DNA of 64,000 nt from Planctomycetia bacterium. GTDB lineage: Bacteria; Planctomycetota; Phycisphaerae; UBA1845; UTPLA1. The stretch is taken from NCBI GenBank assembly GCA_015075745.1, contig JABTTW010000004.1, forward strand, positions 62,001 through 126,000. Direction: 5' to 3'. Position numbers and translations under genes: made by a program. The notes under the pieces were generated by a model, which had not been told where the DNA came from, did no database searches, and saw only the letters and a list, made by a program, of their open reading frames with translations. Shown here one piece after another: positions 48,953 through 59,762 of the stretch (position 1 is its first letter; every line of letters starts with the position of its first letter).

Positions 48953-49801
48953 ATGGAGTCGATGGCGATCGAATTGGTGCCGCTCAGCCGGATTGAAATT
49001 CGCTCGAACGTGCGCGACCGGCTCGTCGAGGATGAGCAAATCGCTCTGGCCGAGAGCATTAGGCAGAATGGAATCCAAGTGCCGTGCATCGGCTATGAAG
49101 ATGGAGCGTTCGTTGTACCGTTGGACGGGCATCGGCGAATCGACGCAGCGCCACGGGCCGGTTTGGACGCTGTGCCCATGTGCGTCCTCGATCATCCCCC
49201 GAGTCATGGGGAAGCCGCAAGACTTCAACTTGTCATTAACTGCTATCGCGCCGACCTCAAGCCCACGGAGCGTGGAAGAGCTTACGAGCGGCTGATGACT
49301 GAATTCGGGGTAACTGCTGCTGAATTGGCGTCACACGCCAACGAGAAATCGGAGGCAACGATTTCCAAGCTTGTGGCGATCCTTGTCCTTCCTAAACCGA
49401 TTCAGGACCTGATCGACGCAGGCCGAATTCCGATCAGCAGCGGCTACGCACTGGCAACAGTGAATAACTCGGTAGAACGGGAGCAGCTTGTCGCCGGTGT
49501 CTTAGACGGCCGTCTAAAGCGTGACCAACTCGTCAAGCTAATCAAGTCCCGCAAGCGCGATCAGCAACCGCCACGACGGCCGCGACAAGCGAAGCGCCCG
49601 CCGCGAGAGCGCGTAACCATGCCACTGGGCGCGGGCCGCGCAATCACGGTCGCTGGCCCCGAACTGAGCGTGGACACGCTCATCACGTGGCTGGACCAAT
49701 TGCTCAATCGGATCAAACGCATCAACGCGCCAGGTGTTGGGCTAAAGGACCTAGCCACGTTGCTCAGGCCGACCCAAACGGCGGAACGGAAATCGGATTA
49801 G
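48953..49801 (+). CDS. parB: ParB-like partition protein
   Basis: 282 residues from ATG 48953, behind AGGAG; an ATG nine bases later is also possible. The N-terminal ParB/Srx domain has VPLSRIEIRSNVRDRLVEDEQIALAESIRQNGIQVP and VVPLDGHRRIDAAPRAG, the CTP-binding region. A helix-turn-helix follows (YERLMTEFGVTAAELASHANEKSEATISKLVAILVLP). The basic linker is rich in P and R, and the C-terminus may dimerise. No parA is adjacent, unlike the parA pair at 30 kb, so it may act alone, as in plasmid RepB-type regulators, or serve the transfer region. Confidence 0.85.
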   Translation: MESMAIELVPLSRIEIRSNVRDRLVEDEQIALAESIRQNGIQVPCIGYEDGAFVVPLDGHRRIDAAPRAGLDAVPMCVLDHPPSHGEAARLQLVINCYRADLKPTERGRAYERLMTEFGVTAAELASHANEKSEATISKLVAILVLPKPIQDLIDAGRIPISSGYALATVNNSVEREQLVAGVLDGRLKRDQLVKLIKSRKRDQQPPRRPRQAKRPPRERVTMPLGAGRAITVAGPELSVDTLITWLDQLLNRIKRINAPGVGLKDLATLLRPTQTAERKSD

Positions 49802-49877
49802 GACCGCTTTCGGGCGAGCGTTACGCCCGATCCTAGGCGGTTCACAGTGTGTCTCAAAGAGTGAAAGGTGATGAAAC

Positions 49878-50063
49878 ATGGAAACGAAAGATTGCCTGAA
49901 GGAAGCCGCAAAAGACGTTGTCCGCGGTTGTGTGTCTATTCCGCTGATGTACAGCCTGGCAATAGCAGCCACGGTCGAGAAGGTTGGCGGATGGGTGTTC
50001 GACATCCTCGACAAGCTGTCGGACAAAGGGAAACGCAATTCGAGAACCGGTCGGCAGAAGTGA
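49878..50063 (+). CDS. Small membrane-associated hypothetical protein
   Basis: 61 residues, METKDCLKEAAKDVVRGCVSIPLMYSLAIAATVEKVGGWVFDILDKL..., behind AAAGGTG. One hydrophobic helix in the middle and a basic C-terminus. It starts the run of small genes leading to the coupling protein. No family recognised. Confidence 0.5.
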   Translation: METKDCLKEAAKDVVRGCVSIPLMYSLAIAATVEKVGGWVFDILDKLSDKGKRNSRTGRQK

Positions 50064-50153
50064 TTGCATATGGAACGACGCGCCGCGACAAGCGTCGCGG
50101 GGCGTCGTCGTGATCTTGGCTGGCGCACGCCAGCGAGAGAAAGGCGGAAGGTC

Positions 50154-50537
50154 ATGTCAGAATTTTTCAGTTTCCTGAAAGTGTTTGCGATCTGTGGGAC
50201 CGTGTTCTTTGTTGCAACAGCGGTGCTCATGTCCCTGCCGCAATCCAAGCTGCGGTCGGTGGGGATGGAAATGTCCAAGTGGGCGCTCGTCTGCGGGCTG
50301 TTGCTGATGGTTCCTTCGCCTGTCGATGTGCTGCCGGATGTCGTGCCCGGCGTCGGCTGGCTCGACGATTTCGGCTACATCATCGGTGCGATCGGCGCTG
50401 CGAAGGGCGCCATGAACGAGCGCAAGCGACGGGCCATGTGGGAGGAAGCGGAGTTTGAGGAAACCCTGGCCGCGAAGCGCGGCGAAGCGTCCCCGTCTGA
50501 TTCCGACGACGACGACGATCAAAGGGAGGCGGCGTGA
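50154..50537 (+). CDS. DUF1232 (YkvA-like) membrane protein
   Basis: 127 residues from the ATG of MSEFFSFLKVFAICGTVFFVATAVLM. A first membrane helix is at about 8-28. The second part has LLLMVPSPVDVLPDVVPGVGWLDDFGYIIGAIGAAKGAM, which is the DUF1232/YkvA signature (SPIDLIPDxIPxxGxLDD). The acidic tail ends in SDSDDDDDQREAA. The function of the family is unknown. The stop shares one base with the start of the coupling protein gene (TGATG). Confidence 0.8.
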   Translation: MSEFFSFLKVFAICGTVFFVATAVLMSLPQSKLRSVGMEMSKWALVCGLLLMVPSPVDVLPDVVPGVGWLDDFGYIIGAIGAAKGAMNERKRRAMWEEAEFEETLAAKRGEASPSDSDDDDDQREAA

Positions 50538-52042
50538 TGCTCGGACGACTGTTTAGACGAAGGTCTGTACCGCCGACTCGGCCAAAGAGATGGGAGTTGA
50601 CGGACGAAATCCTGCGCTTGTCGCGCGATGATTCGTGGACAATCCGAGACGCGACTGAGGGGACTTTGATCCAGGGAGCAACAGGAAAAGGAAAGTCGAG
50701 CGGGAGCGGTCGAACAGTTGGAACTTCAATGCTTAATGCCGGATTCGGCGGCCTCGTGCTGACGGCCAAGTCTGACGAGCGGGCTCTGTGGGAGTCCTAT
50801 TGCCGCGAAACGGGCCGGCTCGGCGACCTGCTCATCGTCGGGCCGGATGCGAAGCTGCGATTCAACTTTCTGGATCACGAGTTGAATCGGCAGGGAACGG
50901 GCGCGGGCCTGACCGAGAACATCGTCAACGTATTCTCGACCGTTATGGAAATCCGCGATCGCAACGCTGGTGCCGGCGGCGGCCGTGAAGACGGCACCTT
51001 CTGGAAACAGGGAGCGCTCAAAGGAATGCGCAACTCAGTCGATCTCGTATCGCTTGCTACAGGGGGAGTTTCCGTGCCGGACCTAGTGCGTGTTGTGTTG
51101 TCCGCGCCGCTCTCACCAGCGCAGATTTGCGATCGCGGGTTTCAAGAGTCGTCGCTCTGCTTTCAGTACCTAAAAGTGGCGGATCAAAAAGAGAAGACCG
51201 AGCGGCAGACTCACGATTTCGGCGTGGTCGCCGACTACTACCTGCTCGAATGGCCCAACCTAGCCGAGCGGACTCGGAGCGTTATTCAGGCGACGTTCAT
51301 GGGATGGGCCGACATGCTCAATCGGGGCCTGCTGCGCGAGCTATTCTGCACGGATACGACGATAACTCCGGAGGCAGTCGAGAACGGCAAGATCATCCTG
51401 ATCGACCTGCCAGTGAAGGAGTTCGGAGAAGTCGGTCAGTTCGCGCAAGTACTGTTCAAGTACTGCTTTCAGCGCAGCATCGAACGCCGTAACGTCGCCG
51501 AGAGTCCACGCCCCGTCTTCCTGTGGGCCGACGAGGCGCAGCATTTCATCACGTCGTACGACATGCAGTTCCAGACGACGTGCCGCTCCGCGCGCGTTGC
51601 TACGGTCAATCTGACGCAGAACGTGAGCAACGTGTACGCAGCGCTCGGCGGGGGCGACAAGGGGCGCGCAGAGGCCGATTCGCTGTTCGCCAATCTGAAT
51701 ACCAAGATCTTTCACGCCAACGGTGACCCGGTGACGAACGAATGGGCCGCCTCGCTCATCGGCCGCGCGCGGCAGTTTCTCGCCAGCGGCAACAGTTCCT
51801 ACGACAACGATCACCGATGGGCAGCGGCCGTCGGGCTTGATTGGCTGGACGGCGGCGGCTCCACGTCCGCCGGGTTCAGCGAGACATTCGAGTACGAAGT
51901 CCAGCCGCGGGAGTTCACGCGGCTTCGCACGGGCGGTCCCGCGAACGGTTGGATTGTGGACGGCATCGTCTTTCAGAACGGCCGCACGTTCGCCGCGTCG
52001 GGCCGCACCTGGCTCAAGACGGCATTCAGGCAAAGGCCATAA
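50537..52042 (+). CDS. VirD4/TraD-type coupling ATPase
   Basis: 501 residues from the ATG that overlaps the DUF1232 stop, behind GGGAGG. Walker A is GATGKGKS (47-54), followed by GTSMLNAGFGGLVLTAKSDE. Walker B lies near residue 330 in RPVFLWADEAQHFITSYD. The later VATVNLTQNVSNVYAALGG and SLFANLNTKIFHANGDPVTNEWAASLIG match the VirD4/TraG C-terminal region. It lacks the usual N-terminal membrane helices; the membrane proteins beside it may supply them. It would deliver the relaxase-DNA complex to a secretion channel. No VirB genes are present in the window. Confidence 0.85.
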   Translation: MLGRLFRRRSVPPTRPKRWELTDEILRLSRDDSWTIRDATEGTLIQGATGKGKSSGSGRTVGTSMLNAGFGGLVLTAKSDERALWESYCRETGRLGDLLIVGPDAKLRFNFLDHELNRQGTGAGLTENIVNVFSTVMEIRDRNAGAGGGREDGTFWKQGALKGMRNSVDLVSLATGGVSVPDLVRVVLSAPLSPAQICDRGFQESSLCFQYLKVADQKEKTERQTHDFGVVADYYLLEWPNLAERTRSVIQATFMGWADMLNRGLLRELFCTDTTITPEAVENGKIILIDLPVKEFGEVGQFAQVLFKYCFQRSIERRNVAESPRPVFLWADEAQHFITSYDMQFQTTCRSARVATVNLTQNVSNVYAALGGGDKGRAEADSLFANLNTKIFHANGDPVTNEWAASLIGRARQFLASGNSSYDNDHRWAAAVGLDWLDGGGSTSAGFSETFEYEVQPREFTRLRTGGPANGWIVDGIVFQNGRTFAASGRTWLKTAFRQRP

Positions 52043-52057
52043 GCAGAGGGCATCTTC

Positions 52058-52648
52058 ATGCACGACGACCAGTCAGCAGGACCATTCGACGGACTCCGCA
52101 GATTTCTCGGCGGCGTCGCATTTGTCGCGAGGGCGTTCGAGGCCTCAGTCGTTGTTTTTCTGCACGAGCCCGGTTCCTTCGGCGAGCGCTATCTCGGCCT
52201 ACAGGCCGGCGTGGCGCTGCTGCTGATCTTCTTCTGGCCGGTGCTGTGCGAGCCGCATCACGACGCGACGCCGATGCTCATCTACGCGGGAGCGTATTGC
52301 CTTGCCTGTGTTGTCATTCGGGCGCGGTTGCAGCTCCGGCGGAAGCGCGGCCTGCCGCAGCCTCACACACGTTACAGCGGCAGTCCCGGATTGTTACGGC
52401 GTTTCCGACGAATGGACGAAGTGAAGGCCAAGCAAATCGTCGAGCCGTTTCTGACGTTTGCGGTCGGAGCCGTCATGCTCAATTTCAGCCCGCCGCTCGG
52501 CGGGTATCTGATGATCGCCAGCGCCGGATTGATGATCTCGAACGGGCTAGCCGCCGAGTACGAACGGCGGCGGGTCTCCGATATGCACGACGCATACCTG
52601 GAACAACGCGGCGTCGCGGAGCGGTTCCGCGACATGCGCGGTGAGTAA
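52058..52648 (+). CDS. Hypothetical membrane protein near coupling ATPase
   Basis: 196 residues, MHDDQSAGPFDGLRRFLGGVAFVARAFEASVVVFLHEPG.... Three or four hydrophobic helices are visible (LGLQAGVALLLIFFWPVLC, MLIYAGAYCLACVVI, FAVGAVMLNFSPPLGGYLMIASAGLMIS), with a basic loop between the pairs. It starts 15 bases after the coupling ATPase. It may anchor the soluble coupling protein to the membrane; this is inference. Confidence 0.6.
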   Translation: MHDDQSAGPFDGLRRFLGGVAFVARAFEASVVVFLHEPGSFGERYLGLQAGVALLLIFFWPVLCEPHHDATPMLIYAGAYCLACVVIRARLQLRRKRGLPQPHTRYSGSPGLLRRFRRMDEVKAKQIVEPFLTFAVGAVMLNFSPPLGGYLMIASAGLMISNGLAAEYERRRVSDMHDAYLEQRGVAERFRDMRGE

Positions 52649-52670
52649 TCAACGAAATCAAGGGTGAATC

Positions 52671-52955
52671 ATGGCAGACAAACAACCACAACCGAAGATC
52701 GGCGCCGGCCACGCGCAGGCGATGTTCCGGCAGGGCCTCACCGAATTGCGCGCGGCGCTCTATCCGGAATCAAACGTAGCGCAGCCGAGCGTCTATGGCA
52801 TCGCTGGGACTCGGACTCCCGGCGAAGTCATGCAGGAGAAACAAGGCGAGCTGCGCGACCCGGACGAAAAGCCGTCCATCCTGGGCGAACGGCTCAAGCA
52901 GGTCGAGCGAGAGACAAACGTCCGCGAGCCGGAACCTGAAAGAGAAAGGGAGTAG
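52671..52955 (+). CDS. Small charged hypothetical protein
   Basis: 94 residues, MADKQPQPKIGAGHAQAMFRQGLTELRAALYPESNVAQPS..., behind AAGGGTG. It is soluble and ends in a charged tail (LKQVERETNVREPEPERERE). HAxAMxRxGLxELRxAxYPESN is a pattern seen in small plasmid proteins beside VirD4-like genes. Function unknown. Confidence 0.6.
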   Translation: MADKQPQPKIGAGHAQAMFRQGLTELRAALYPESNVAQPSVYGIAGTRTPGEVMQEKQGELRDPDEKPSILGERLKQVERETNVREPEPERERE

Positions 52956-52961
52956 TCTCAA

Positions 52962-53549
52962 ATGGAGTCACACACAATTGGATTCGCCATTGCGCTGATC
53001 CTGGTGGTTTGCCATCTGATGCAAAAAGCGCATTCGTACATCATCAACAAAGTGCGAAATAACATCCAGCACTCTCACTCAGGTATCGTCGCTCTTCCGC
53101 CATCAAGAGTGCGAAAAACATTGCACAAGTTCTACCAGTCCAAGGCGTGCTCATTTGATTGTATAAAAGACGGAGCGTGGGCTTATCAGCGCGGTTGTAT
53201 CCTTACATTTCGACAAGTCGATCACACGGTCAATTGGCATCTGGTACCGCAAGTCGTTTCGATTGTTCTTCTCACCGAATCTGGCAAAACAAAAGTGGAC
53301 ATCTGCTACCGGGTCTTGCCGACCGTGCGCATCACACAAAAGGCAGCGAACCAGTTTGTCGCGTGCGCAAGTTCCGAAGGCACAAAAGCGTTGGAAATGC
53401 TCAAAGAACTGAGCTGCAAGAACGAAGCAGTCATGAAGAGCGGCCGCACATCAGCCGCGTCTGACGCTGGACGCAGCGAGGGATTCGCGGAGGGGCTGAT
53501 AGAGGACAGCTACGAAAGACGGGGCCAACCCTCTGAGATTCCTGGATAG
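52962..53549 (+). CDS. Membrane-anchored hypothetical protein
   Basis: 195 residues starting MESHTIGFAIALILVVCHLMQ. One N-terminal membrane helix (about 6-21), then a soluble domain with several cysteines (KACSFDCIKDG, RGCILTFRQVDH) and alternating strands (SIVLLTESGKTKVDICYRVLPTVRI). It starts six bases after the previous stop. AT-richer than its neighbours. No family recognised. Confidence 0.55.
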   Translation: MESHTIGFAIALILVVCHLMQKAHSYIINKVRNNIQHSHSGIVALPPSRVRKTLHKFYQSKACSFDCIKDGAWAYQRGCILTFRQVDHTVNWHLVPQVVSIVLLTESGKTKVDICYRVLPTVRITQKAANQFVACASSEGTKALEMLKELSCKNEAVMKSGRTSAASDAGRSEGFAEGLIEDSYERRGQPSEIPG

Positions 53550-53571
53550 TTCAAGGAAGGAAAACAGGCAC

Positions 53572-53811
53572 ATGGGCAAGGTCATTGATTTCCTGGCGTT
53601 CGTGATGACGTTGTGGATGCTCTACTGCTTCGCCCGTCACGGCATCTATCCGGCAATACGGCTCGTTCTTCGCATGATCGGCGCGGTCGTGCGCTTCGTC
53701 ACAAGCTATCTACAGCGGGAGCCCTGCGACGCAACTGCCGAGCACGTCGCTGAGGTGTGCGCCTCATCGATCATCGTGGCTCCCAGTCGGCAGCAAACGG
53801 ATCATGATTGA
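53572..53811 (+). CDS. Small membrane protein
   Basis: 79 residues, MGKVIDFLAFVMTLWMLYCFARHGIYPAIRLVLRMIGAVVRFVTSYL..., behind AAGGAA. Two hydrophobic stretches at the N-terminus and a polar tail. The 3' end overlaps the next gene by eight bases. No family recognised. Confidence 0.5.
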   Translation: MGKVIDFLAFVMTLWMLYCFARHGIYPAIRLVLRMIGAVVRFVTSYLQREPCDATAEHVAEVCASSIIVAPSRQQTDHD

Positions 53812-54074
53812 CACGGCCGTCGAAAACCTGGTTCCCCTCCGCGATGTGCCCCAGCGCCTACCGGCACGCCGCGCCCGCCGGGAACCCCACTCTCCGCCAG
53901 ATTGCTGCGGAAAGTCGTCGGAGCGCCTGTCTACAATTGAGGGGCCGGGTATACTGATACGCGACCATGCCGCCGCGCGGCGGTGGATGGTCAGCGTGAT
54001 CGCGGCGAGAGCCTTGGAGATTCACCGCGAACGCCGCAAGCGGAGAGACGAACAGGCGCAGGAGCCGGGCGGGA

Positions 54075-55720
<1,646 letters not shown>

Positions 55721-55907
55721 TCCATATTAGAAGCAGGACTCTAGGTTGCCATGCTGTGACTGTCAAGCGGGCGAAAATCTGCGTCGAGTCACGGCGGCGG
55801 ACCTTCTAGTAAAGAATCAAGAAATCGTCCCGGCAGCCGCGATTAAACCGTCGCGGACCTGACCCGGCCGACTGTCGGTTTTCTCTGAAGACGCTCCCTG
55901 TCGTCGT

Positions 55908-56477
55908 TTATTTCTTGCGATCTTCGAACTTCAGCGACGCCGAGTTGATGCAATAGCGCATGCGCGTCGGAGCAGGTCCGTCGTCGAACAAGTGGCCCAG
56001 GTGCGCACCGCACTTTTTGCATTGCACCTCAGTCCGGACCATGCCAAAGGCTCGGTCCTCCTTTTCGGCAATCTTGTCCTCCTCCTTCGGGGCGAAGAAA
56101 CTGGGCCAGCCGGTCCCGGAGTTGAACTTCGTCGTCGAGTCAAAAAGTGGCTCGCCGCAGCAAACACACCGATACACGCCGTCTCCGTGATGATCCCAAT
56201 ACTTCCCGGTGAACGGTGGTTCAGTCGCACTGCACCGTGCCACCTGATACTGTTCCGGCGTCAACTCCTTCTTCCAATCTGCCTCACTCTTGGAAACCTT
56301 GTCGGCCATCGGTGCTTTCTCCTGTTGTTCGCCTGCCGATCCAGAAACCCGAGAGGAATCACCCGTCGAGGTTGACGCCCGGAGCTCTCTCGCCACAGGA
56401 GCCTTGTCGCTGCCCTCATTGCATGCCAAGAACGGCAATATCGCCATCGCCGCCACTAACCAACTCTGAAATCGCAC
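55908..56477 (-). CDS. msrB: Lipoprotein peptide-methionine (R)-S-oxide reductase MsrB
   Basis: 189 residues from GTG 56477, behind GGAGGAG. The start gives a lipoprotein signal VRFQSWLVAAMAILPFLAC with lipobox cysteine. The MsrB domain has zinc cysteines CVCCGEPLFDS and CKKCGAHLGH, the block FNSGTGWPSFFAP, and the catalytic Cys in RMRYCINSASLKF. It repairs methionine-R-sulfoxide in exported proteins. Upstream in-frame ATG codons would give a basic extension before the signal and are less likely. First chromosomal gene right of the tRNA. Confidence 0.9.
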   Translation of the reverse strand: MRFQSWLVAAMAILPFLACNEGSDKAPVARELRASTSTGDSSRVSGSAGEQQEKAPMADKVSKSEADWKKELTPEQYQVARCSATEPPFTGKYWDHHGDGVYRCVCCGEPLFDSTTKFNSGTGWPSFFAPKEEDKIAEKEDRAFGMVRTEVQCKKCGAHLGHLFDDGPAPTRMRYCINSASLKFEDRKK

Positions 56478-56702
56478 AATCTGTCTCCTCCGGCGTCGGA
56501 CTGACCGAGAATTGTAGTCCTGCACAAACGGCACATGCCATGTCATCCGGGCCCGTGAATTCACGTGTCATCCCTGATTAGATGTATCAGGCCGCTCCGC
56601 GGTGACAGGGATCATTTCACGTTTACGAGCGTGGGCGACTTGTCCGCGATCGCCAAGCCCCATATTCTCGCGGCTCGAGTTTCGTAAGGTTCCCGGGTCG
56701 AT

Positions 56703-57839
56703 TTGAGAGAATTCAAGACTTTGAGCCTCTTGACCATTGCAGAGTTCCTTGGCGGTCTCGGGCTTCTGCTCGTCGGGGCCGAAGTACTCGTTCGCGGGGC
56801 GGCCCGCCTAGCCGCGGCCGTGGGGATTTCTTCGTTGGTGGTGGGGCTGACCGTGGTTGCCATAGGGACCAGCGCCCCCGAACTGGCGGTAACGATCAAG
56901 TCGGGCTTGTCCGGCAAGAGCGACATCGGCCTGGGCAACCTGATCGGAAGCAACATCTGCAACATTCTGCTTGTGTTGGGCCTCTCAGCCGTCATCGGTC
57001 AGCTAGGCGTGGCCACGCAGATCGTGCGAATCGATATCTGGGTCATGATCCTGGCGGGCGTTGCAGTGGCCTCAATGAGCATCGATGGTGTCGTCGATCG
57101 ACTCGACGGCGTCGTCCTTGCGACCGGCGCAGTTGCCTACACCATGTTCTGCATCTACGTGAGCCGACGCGAAAACGCGCGGATCAATGCGGCGTACGCG
57201 AAGGAATTCGGAGGACCGAAGACACCCATGCCGACTTCGTGGTTATGGAATGGCGTGCTGGTGGCGGGGGGGCTCGGTCTGCTGGTACTCGGCGCGGATT
57301 GGCTGGTCGACGCGGCAGTCGCACTTGCTCGATCCATCGGCATGAGCCAGCGCGTCATCGGCCTGACCGTCGTCGCCATTGGAACCAGTGCGCCCGAGAT
57401 CGCCACTTCGGTGATGGCGGGATTGAAGGGACAGCGCGATATCGCAGTAGGCAATGTGATCGGAAGCTGCGTATTTAATCTGCTGGCCATCCTCGGCCTC
57501 GGCGCGGTTGCATCGCCCGGTGGATTACTTGTCTCGCGCGCCGCGATGATGTTCGACATTCCGGTCATGATGGCGTCCGCGTTTCTTTGTATCCCCGTAT
57601 TCTTCACAGGCCTTCGCATCGCCCGGCTCGAAGGTCTCTTGTTTCTTCTCTACTATGCCGCGTATACGACTTATCTCGTGTTGGATGCGAAGCACAGTCG
57701 ATCCATGGACGACTACCGGACAGTCATGCTCTATGGTGTGATACCCTGCTCGCTTGTGCCCGTGGGTCTGTCAGTGACACGCTCACTGAGGGCAGCACGG
57801 CAGCGGAGCCGTCAGGGCTCAACGACGGAGAGGACTTGA
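56703..57839 (+). CDS. Na+/Ca2+ exchanger-family antiporter (CaCA, YrbG-like)
   Basis: 378 residues with about ten membrane helices. Two alpha repeats are plain: GISSLVVGLTVVAIGTSAPELAVTIKSGLSGKSDIGLGNLIGSNICNILLVLG and MSQRVIGLTVVAIGTSAPEIATSVMAGLKGQRDIAVGNVIGSCVFNLLAILG, each with the ion-binding GTSAPE and GNxIGS motifs. It exchanges Ca2+ or K+ for Na+ across the cytoplasmic membrane. The start is uncertain: TTG 56703 has no good ribosome site, and TTG codons at about 56720 or 56729 are alternatives. The 3' end overlaps the convergent FG-GAP gene by 28 bases. Confidence 0.88.
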   Translation: MREFKTLSLLTIAEFLGGLGLLLVGAEVLVRGAARLAAAVGISSLVVGLTVVAIGTSAPELAVTIKSGLSGKSDIGLGNLIGSNICNILLVLGLSAVIGQLGVATQIVRIDIWVMILAGVAVASMSIDGVVDRLDGVVLATGAVAYTMFCIYVSRRENARINAAYAKEFGGPKTPMPTSWLWNGVLVAGGLGLLVLGADWLVDAAVALARSIGMSQRVIGLTVVAIGTSAPEIATSVMAGLKGQRDIAVGNVIGSCVFNLLAILGLGAVASPGGLLVSRAAMMFDIPVMMASAFLCIPVFFTGLRIARLEGLLFLLYYAAYTTYLVLDAKHSRSMDDYRTVMLYGVIPCSLVPVGLSVTRSLRAARQRSRQGSTTERT

Positions 57840-59650
57840 TCCGCGGCGACGTTGTTCAGCGTACTTACATTTCCAGAGGGCCATCTCACCTTTAACTCGT
57901 CGATAACCGTCGCCGAACCGATGCCGAAGTGCGCCTGCGGCTGAACGCCGGCAAATGCGCTGACGCTTGAGAGCACTTCGCGAATCAAGGTGCGCCCTCC
58001 CGTGGTAACTGTCACCCGGGCGCCGATGCCAAAGCGATTACTGGCGCCGCCTTGCAGCTTCACGGTAATGCTGTGATTGCCCGCCACCCCGGCATTCAGA
58101 AAGATGCGATGCTTGGGATTCGGCGTACCGAAGACGGACGAATTCACAACAATGAGGTCCTGAAATCCGTCACCGTTCAGATCCTCCGTCACAACAGCTC
58201 TAGCGGCGTCCTGTTCGCCAAATGACAAAGAACGGTCGGCCTGAATGTTGAAGAGTCCGCGTTCGGCCGTCTGATCGGCGAACGAGCCGTTACCGTTGCT
58301 CTCCAGAAATCGGCCGACGCCATGACTGCTTAGCACGATCCCTCGCTGAATATACGAGATCAAATCGCCGGCCCAGTAGAGGTCGAGCAATCCGCGGTTA
58401 TCCGCATCGATCCATGTCGCACCGAATCCGAACTCGGTCCCCGAAAGCCCTCCGCCTCCGATTGCGTTGGAGGGCGGCAGCGGCCCGGAAGCCGTGACGC
58501 CGGTTGTCGCCGTGACGTCGACGAGCACGCCGGCGTCGTTTCGCAGGAGCCGATGAAAAAAAGCACCGTTGGGCAGCGTGTGCGCGCTGGCAATCGAATT
58601 CGGGGCGAACGCCTGCGTAAAGTCGCAGCCGACATTGGTTACGAAATAGTCGATGTCACCGTCGCCGTCGTAATCGCCGCTGGCCATGCCCATCCAGCCG
58701 CCGTGCCTGTTGAGGAGATCCACCTGTCGGGAGGAGAATGCCATATTGCCGTCATTGTGAAGATAGTCGATGCCGCCCGGGATATCGTGCAGATAAAAGA
58801 TGTCGAGTCGGCCGTCTCCGTCCACGTCCGACAAGTGAACGACAAATGTCCCGGGAATAAATGTCTGGTTCGCGGTATCGGGAGAAAAGCCGTTTTGCTT
58901 TCCGCCCTCGATATCAGTGCCCGTGATGCGCTGATATTGGGCCGTGCCGTTGACGATCCCCGCGCACCGCCAGATCTCGTTTGGCTGGGTTTCGTAGATC
59001 GGCACCAGAAACAGCCCGACGACCGAAATGTCATATCGTCCGATGACGATATCGAGCAGGCCGTCGTTATCCAGGTCGCCGATGCCGAAACCCATCGCCG
59101 GCGCGTCGCTTGTCAACCCGGACTCCTGCGGCATCACCTGCCGAAATGTCACTGCGCCGGCGCCGTTGGCCCCGTTGTTGAGCATCATGATCGGTCCGGC
59201 AACGGTACTTGGCGGGAGGTCAAACTTCTGCCTGCCCAGGAGCAGGTCCAGCCATCCGTCGTTATTAAAGTCGCCGACGGCGCAGGCCGCGCAGTTATCT
59301 GCAACGAACGCGACGCCGGCCTCGGCGGCGACGTCGACAAAACCCGCCTGCCCGTCATTACGAAGCAGAGAATTGGCCGCGCCGGCGCCGCCGGGAAGCA
59401 GAAGATCGATGTCTCCGTCGTTGTCATAATCGAAGGCGGCAAGGCCACCCCATCCGCGAGGAGTTACAGCTGTTCCGAGTCGATCGGTTGCATCGAGAAA
59501 GGCCTTGGGGCCTGCAAAGGTCCGCGCAAGCAGCTCGGTCAACCCGGGCTGACATCCTGGTGACACCACCAGCAGGACAAGCGGGATCGCGAAAAGTAAA
59601 GTAATGAGAGTGAGAACGATCCGGCTTCTGAGGATCGAATGATACGTCAT
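57812..59650 (-). CDS. Exported FG-GAP / ASPIC-UnbV repeat protein
   Basis: 612 residues. The N-terminus IVLTLITLLFAIPLVLLVVSPGCQPG looks like a lipoprotein signal. FG-GAP/VCBS repeats with calcium loops fill about 60-480 (LAAFDYDNDGDIDLLLPGG, VGDFNNDGWLDLLLG, IGDLDNDGLLDIVIG, LSDVDGDGRLDIFY, ASGDYDGDGDIDYFV, TEDLNGDGFQDLIVV). The C-terminus (VTVTTGGRTLIREVLSSVSAFAGVQPQAHFGIGSATVIDELKVRWPSG) is an ASPIC/UnbV domain. This CRTAC1-type architecture is very common in Planctomycetes. The ligand is unknown. Confidence 0.85.
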   Translation of the reverse strand: MTYHSILRSRIVLTLITLLFAIPLVLLVVSPGCQPGLTELLARTFAGPKAFLDATDRLGTAVTPRGWGGLAAFDYDNDGDIDLLLPGGAGAANSLLRNDGQAGFVDVAAEAGVAFVADNCAACAVGDFNNDGWLDLLLGRQKFDLPPSTVAGPIMMLNNGANGAGAVTFRQVMPQESGLTSDAPAMGFGIGDLDNDGLLDIVIGRYDISVVGLFLVPIYETQPNEIWRCAGIVNGTAQYQRITGTDIEGGKQNGFSPDTANQTFIPGTFVVHLSDVDGDGRLDIFYLHDIPGGIDYLHNDGNMAFSSRQVDLLNRHGGWMGMASGDYDGDGDIDYFVTNVGCDFTQAFAPNSIASAHTLPNGAFFHRLLRNDAGVLVDVTATTGVTASGPLPPSNAIGGGGLSGTEFGFGATWIDADNRGLLDLYWAGDLISYIQRGIVLSSHGVGRFLESNGNGSFADQTAERGLFNIQADRSLSFGEQDAARAVVTEDLNGDGFQDLIVVNSSVFGTPNPKHRIFLNAGVAGNHSITVKLQGGASNRFGIGARVTVTTGGRTLIREVLSSVSAFAGVQPQAHFGIGSATVIDELKVRWPSGNVSTLNNVAADQVLSVVEP

Positions 59651-59762
59651 AGCACGTACTATCCTCCAGCGTACGAGGCAACGCCTTTATGATATCACGA
59701 ATGATCCACCAGATGCGAGCGAGTCTCGGATCTGCGCGATCCTCACTGCGAATCTTGCGATC

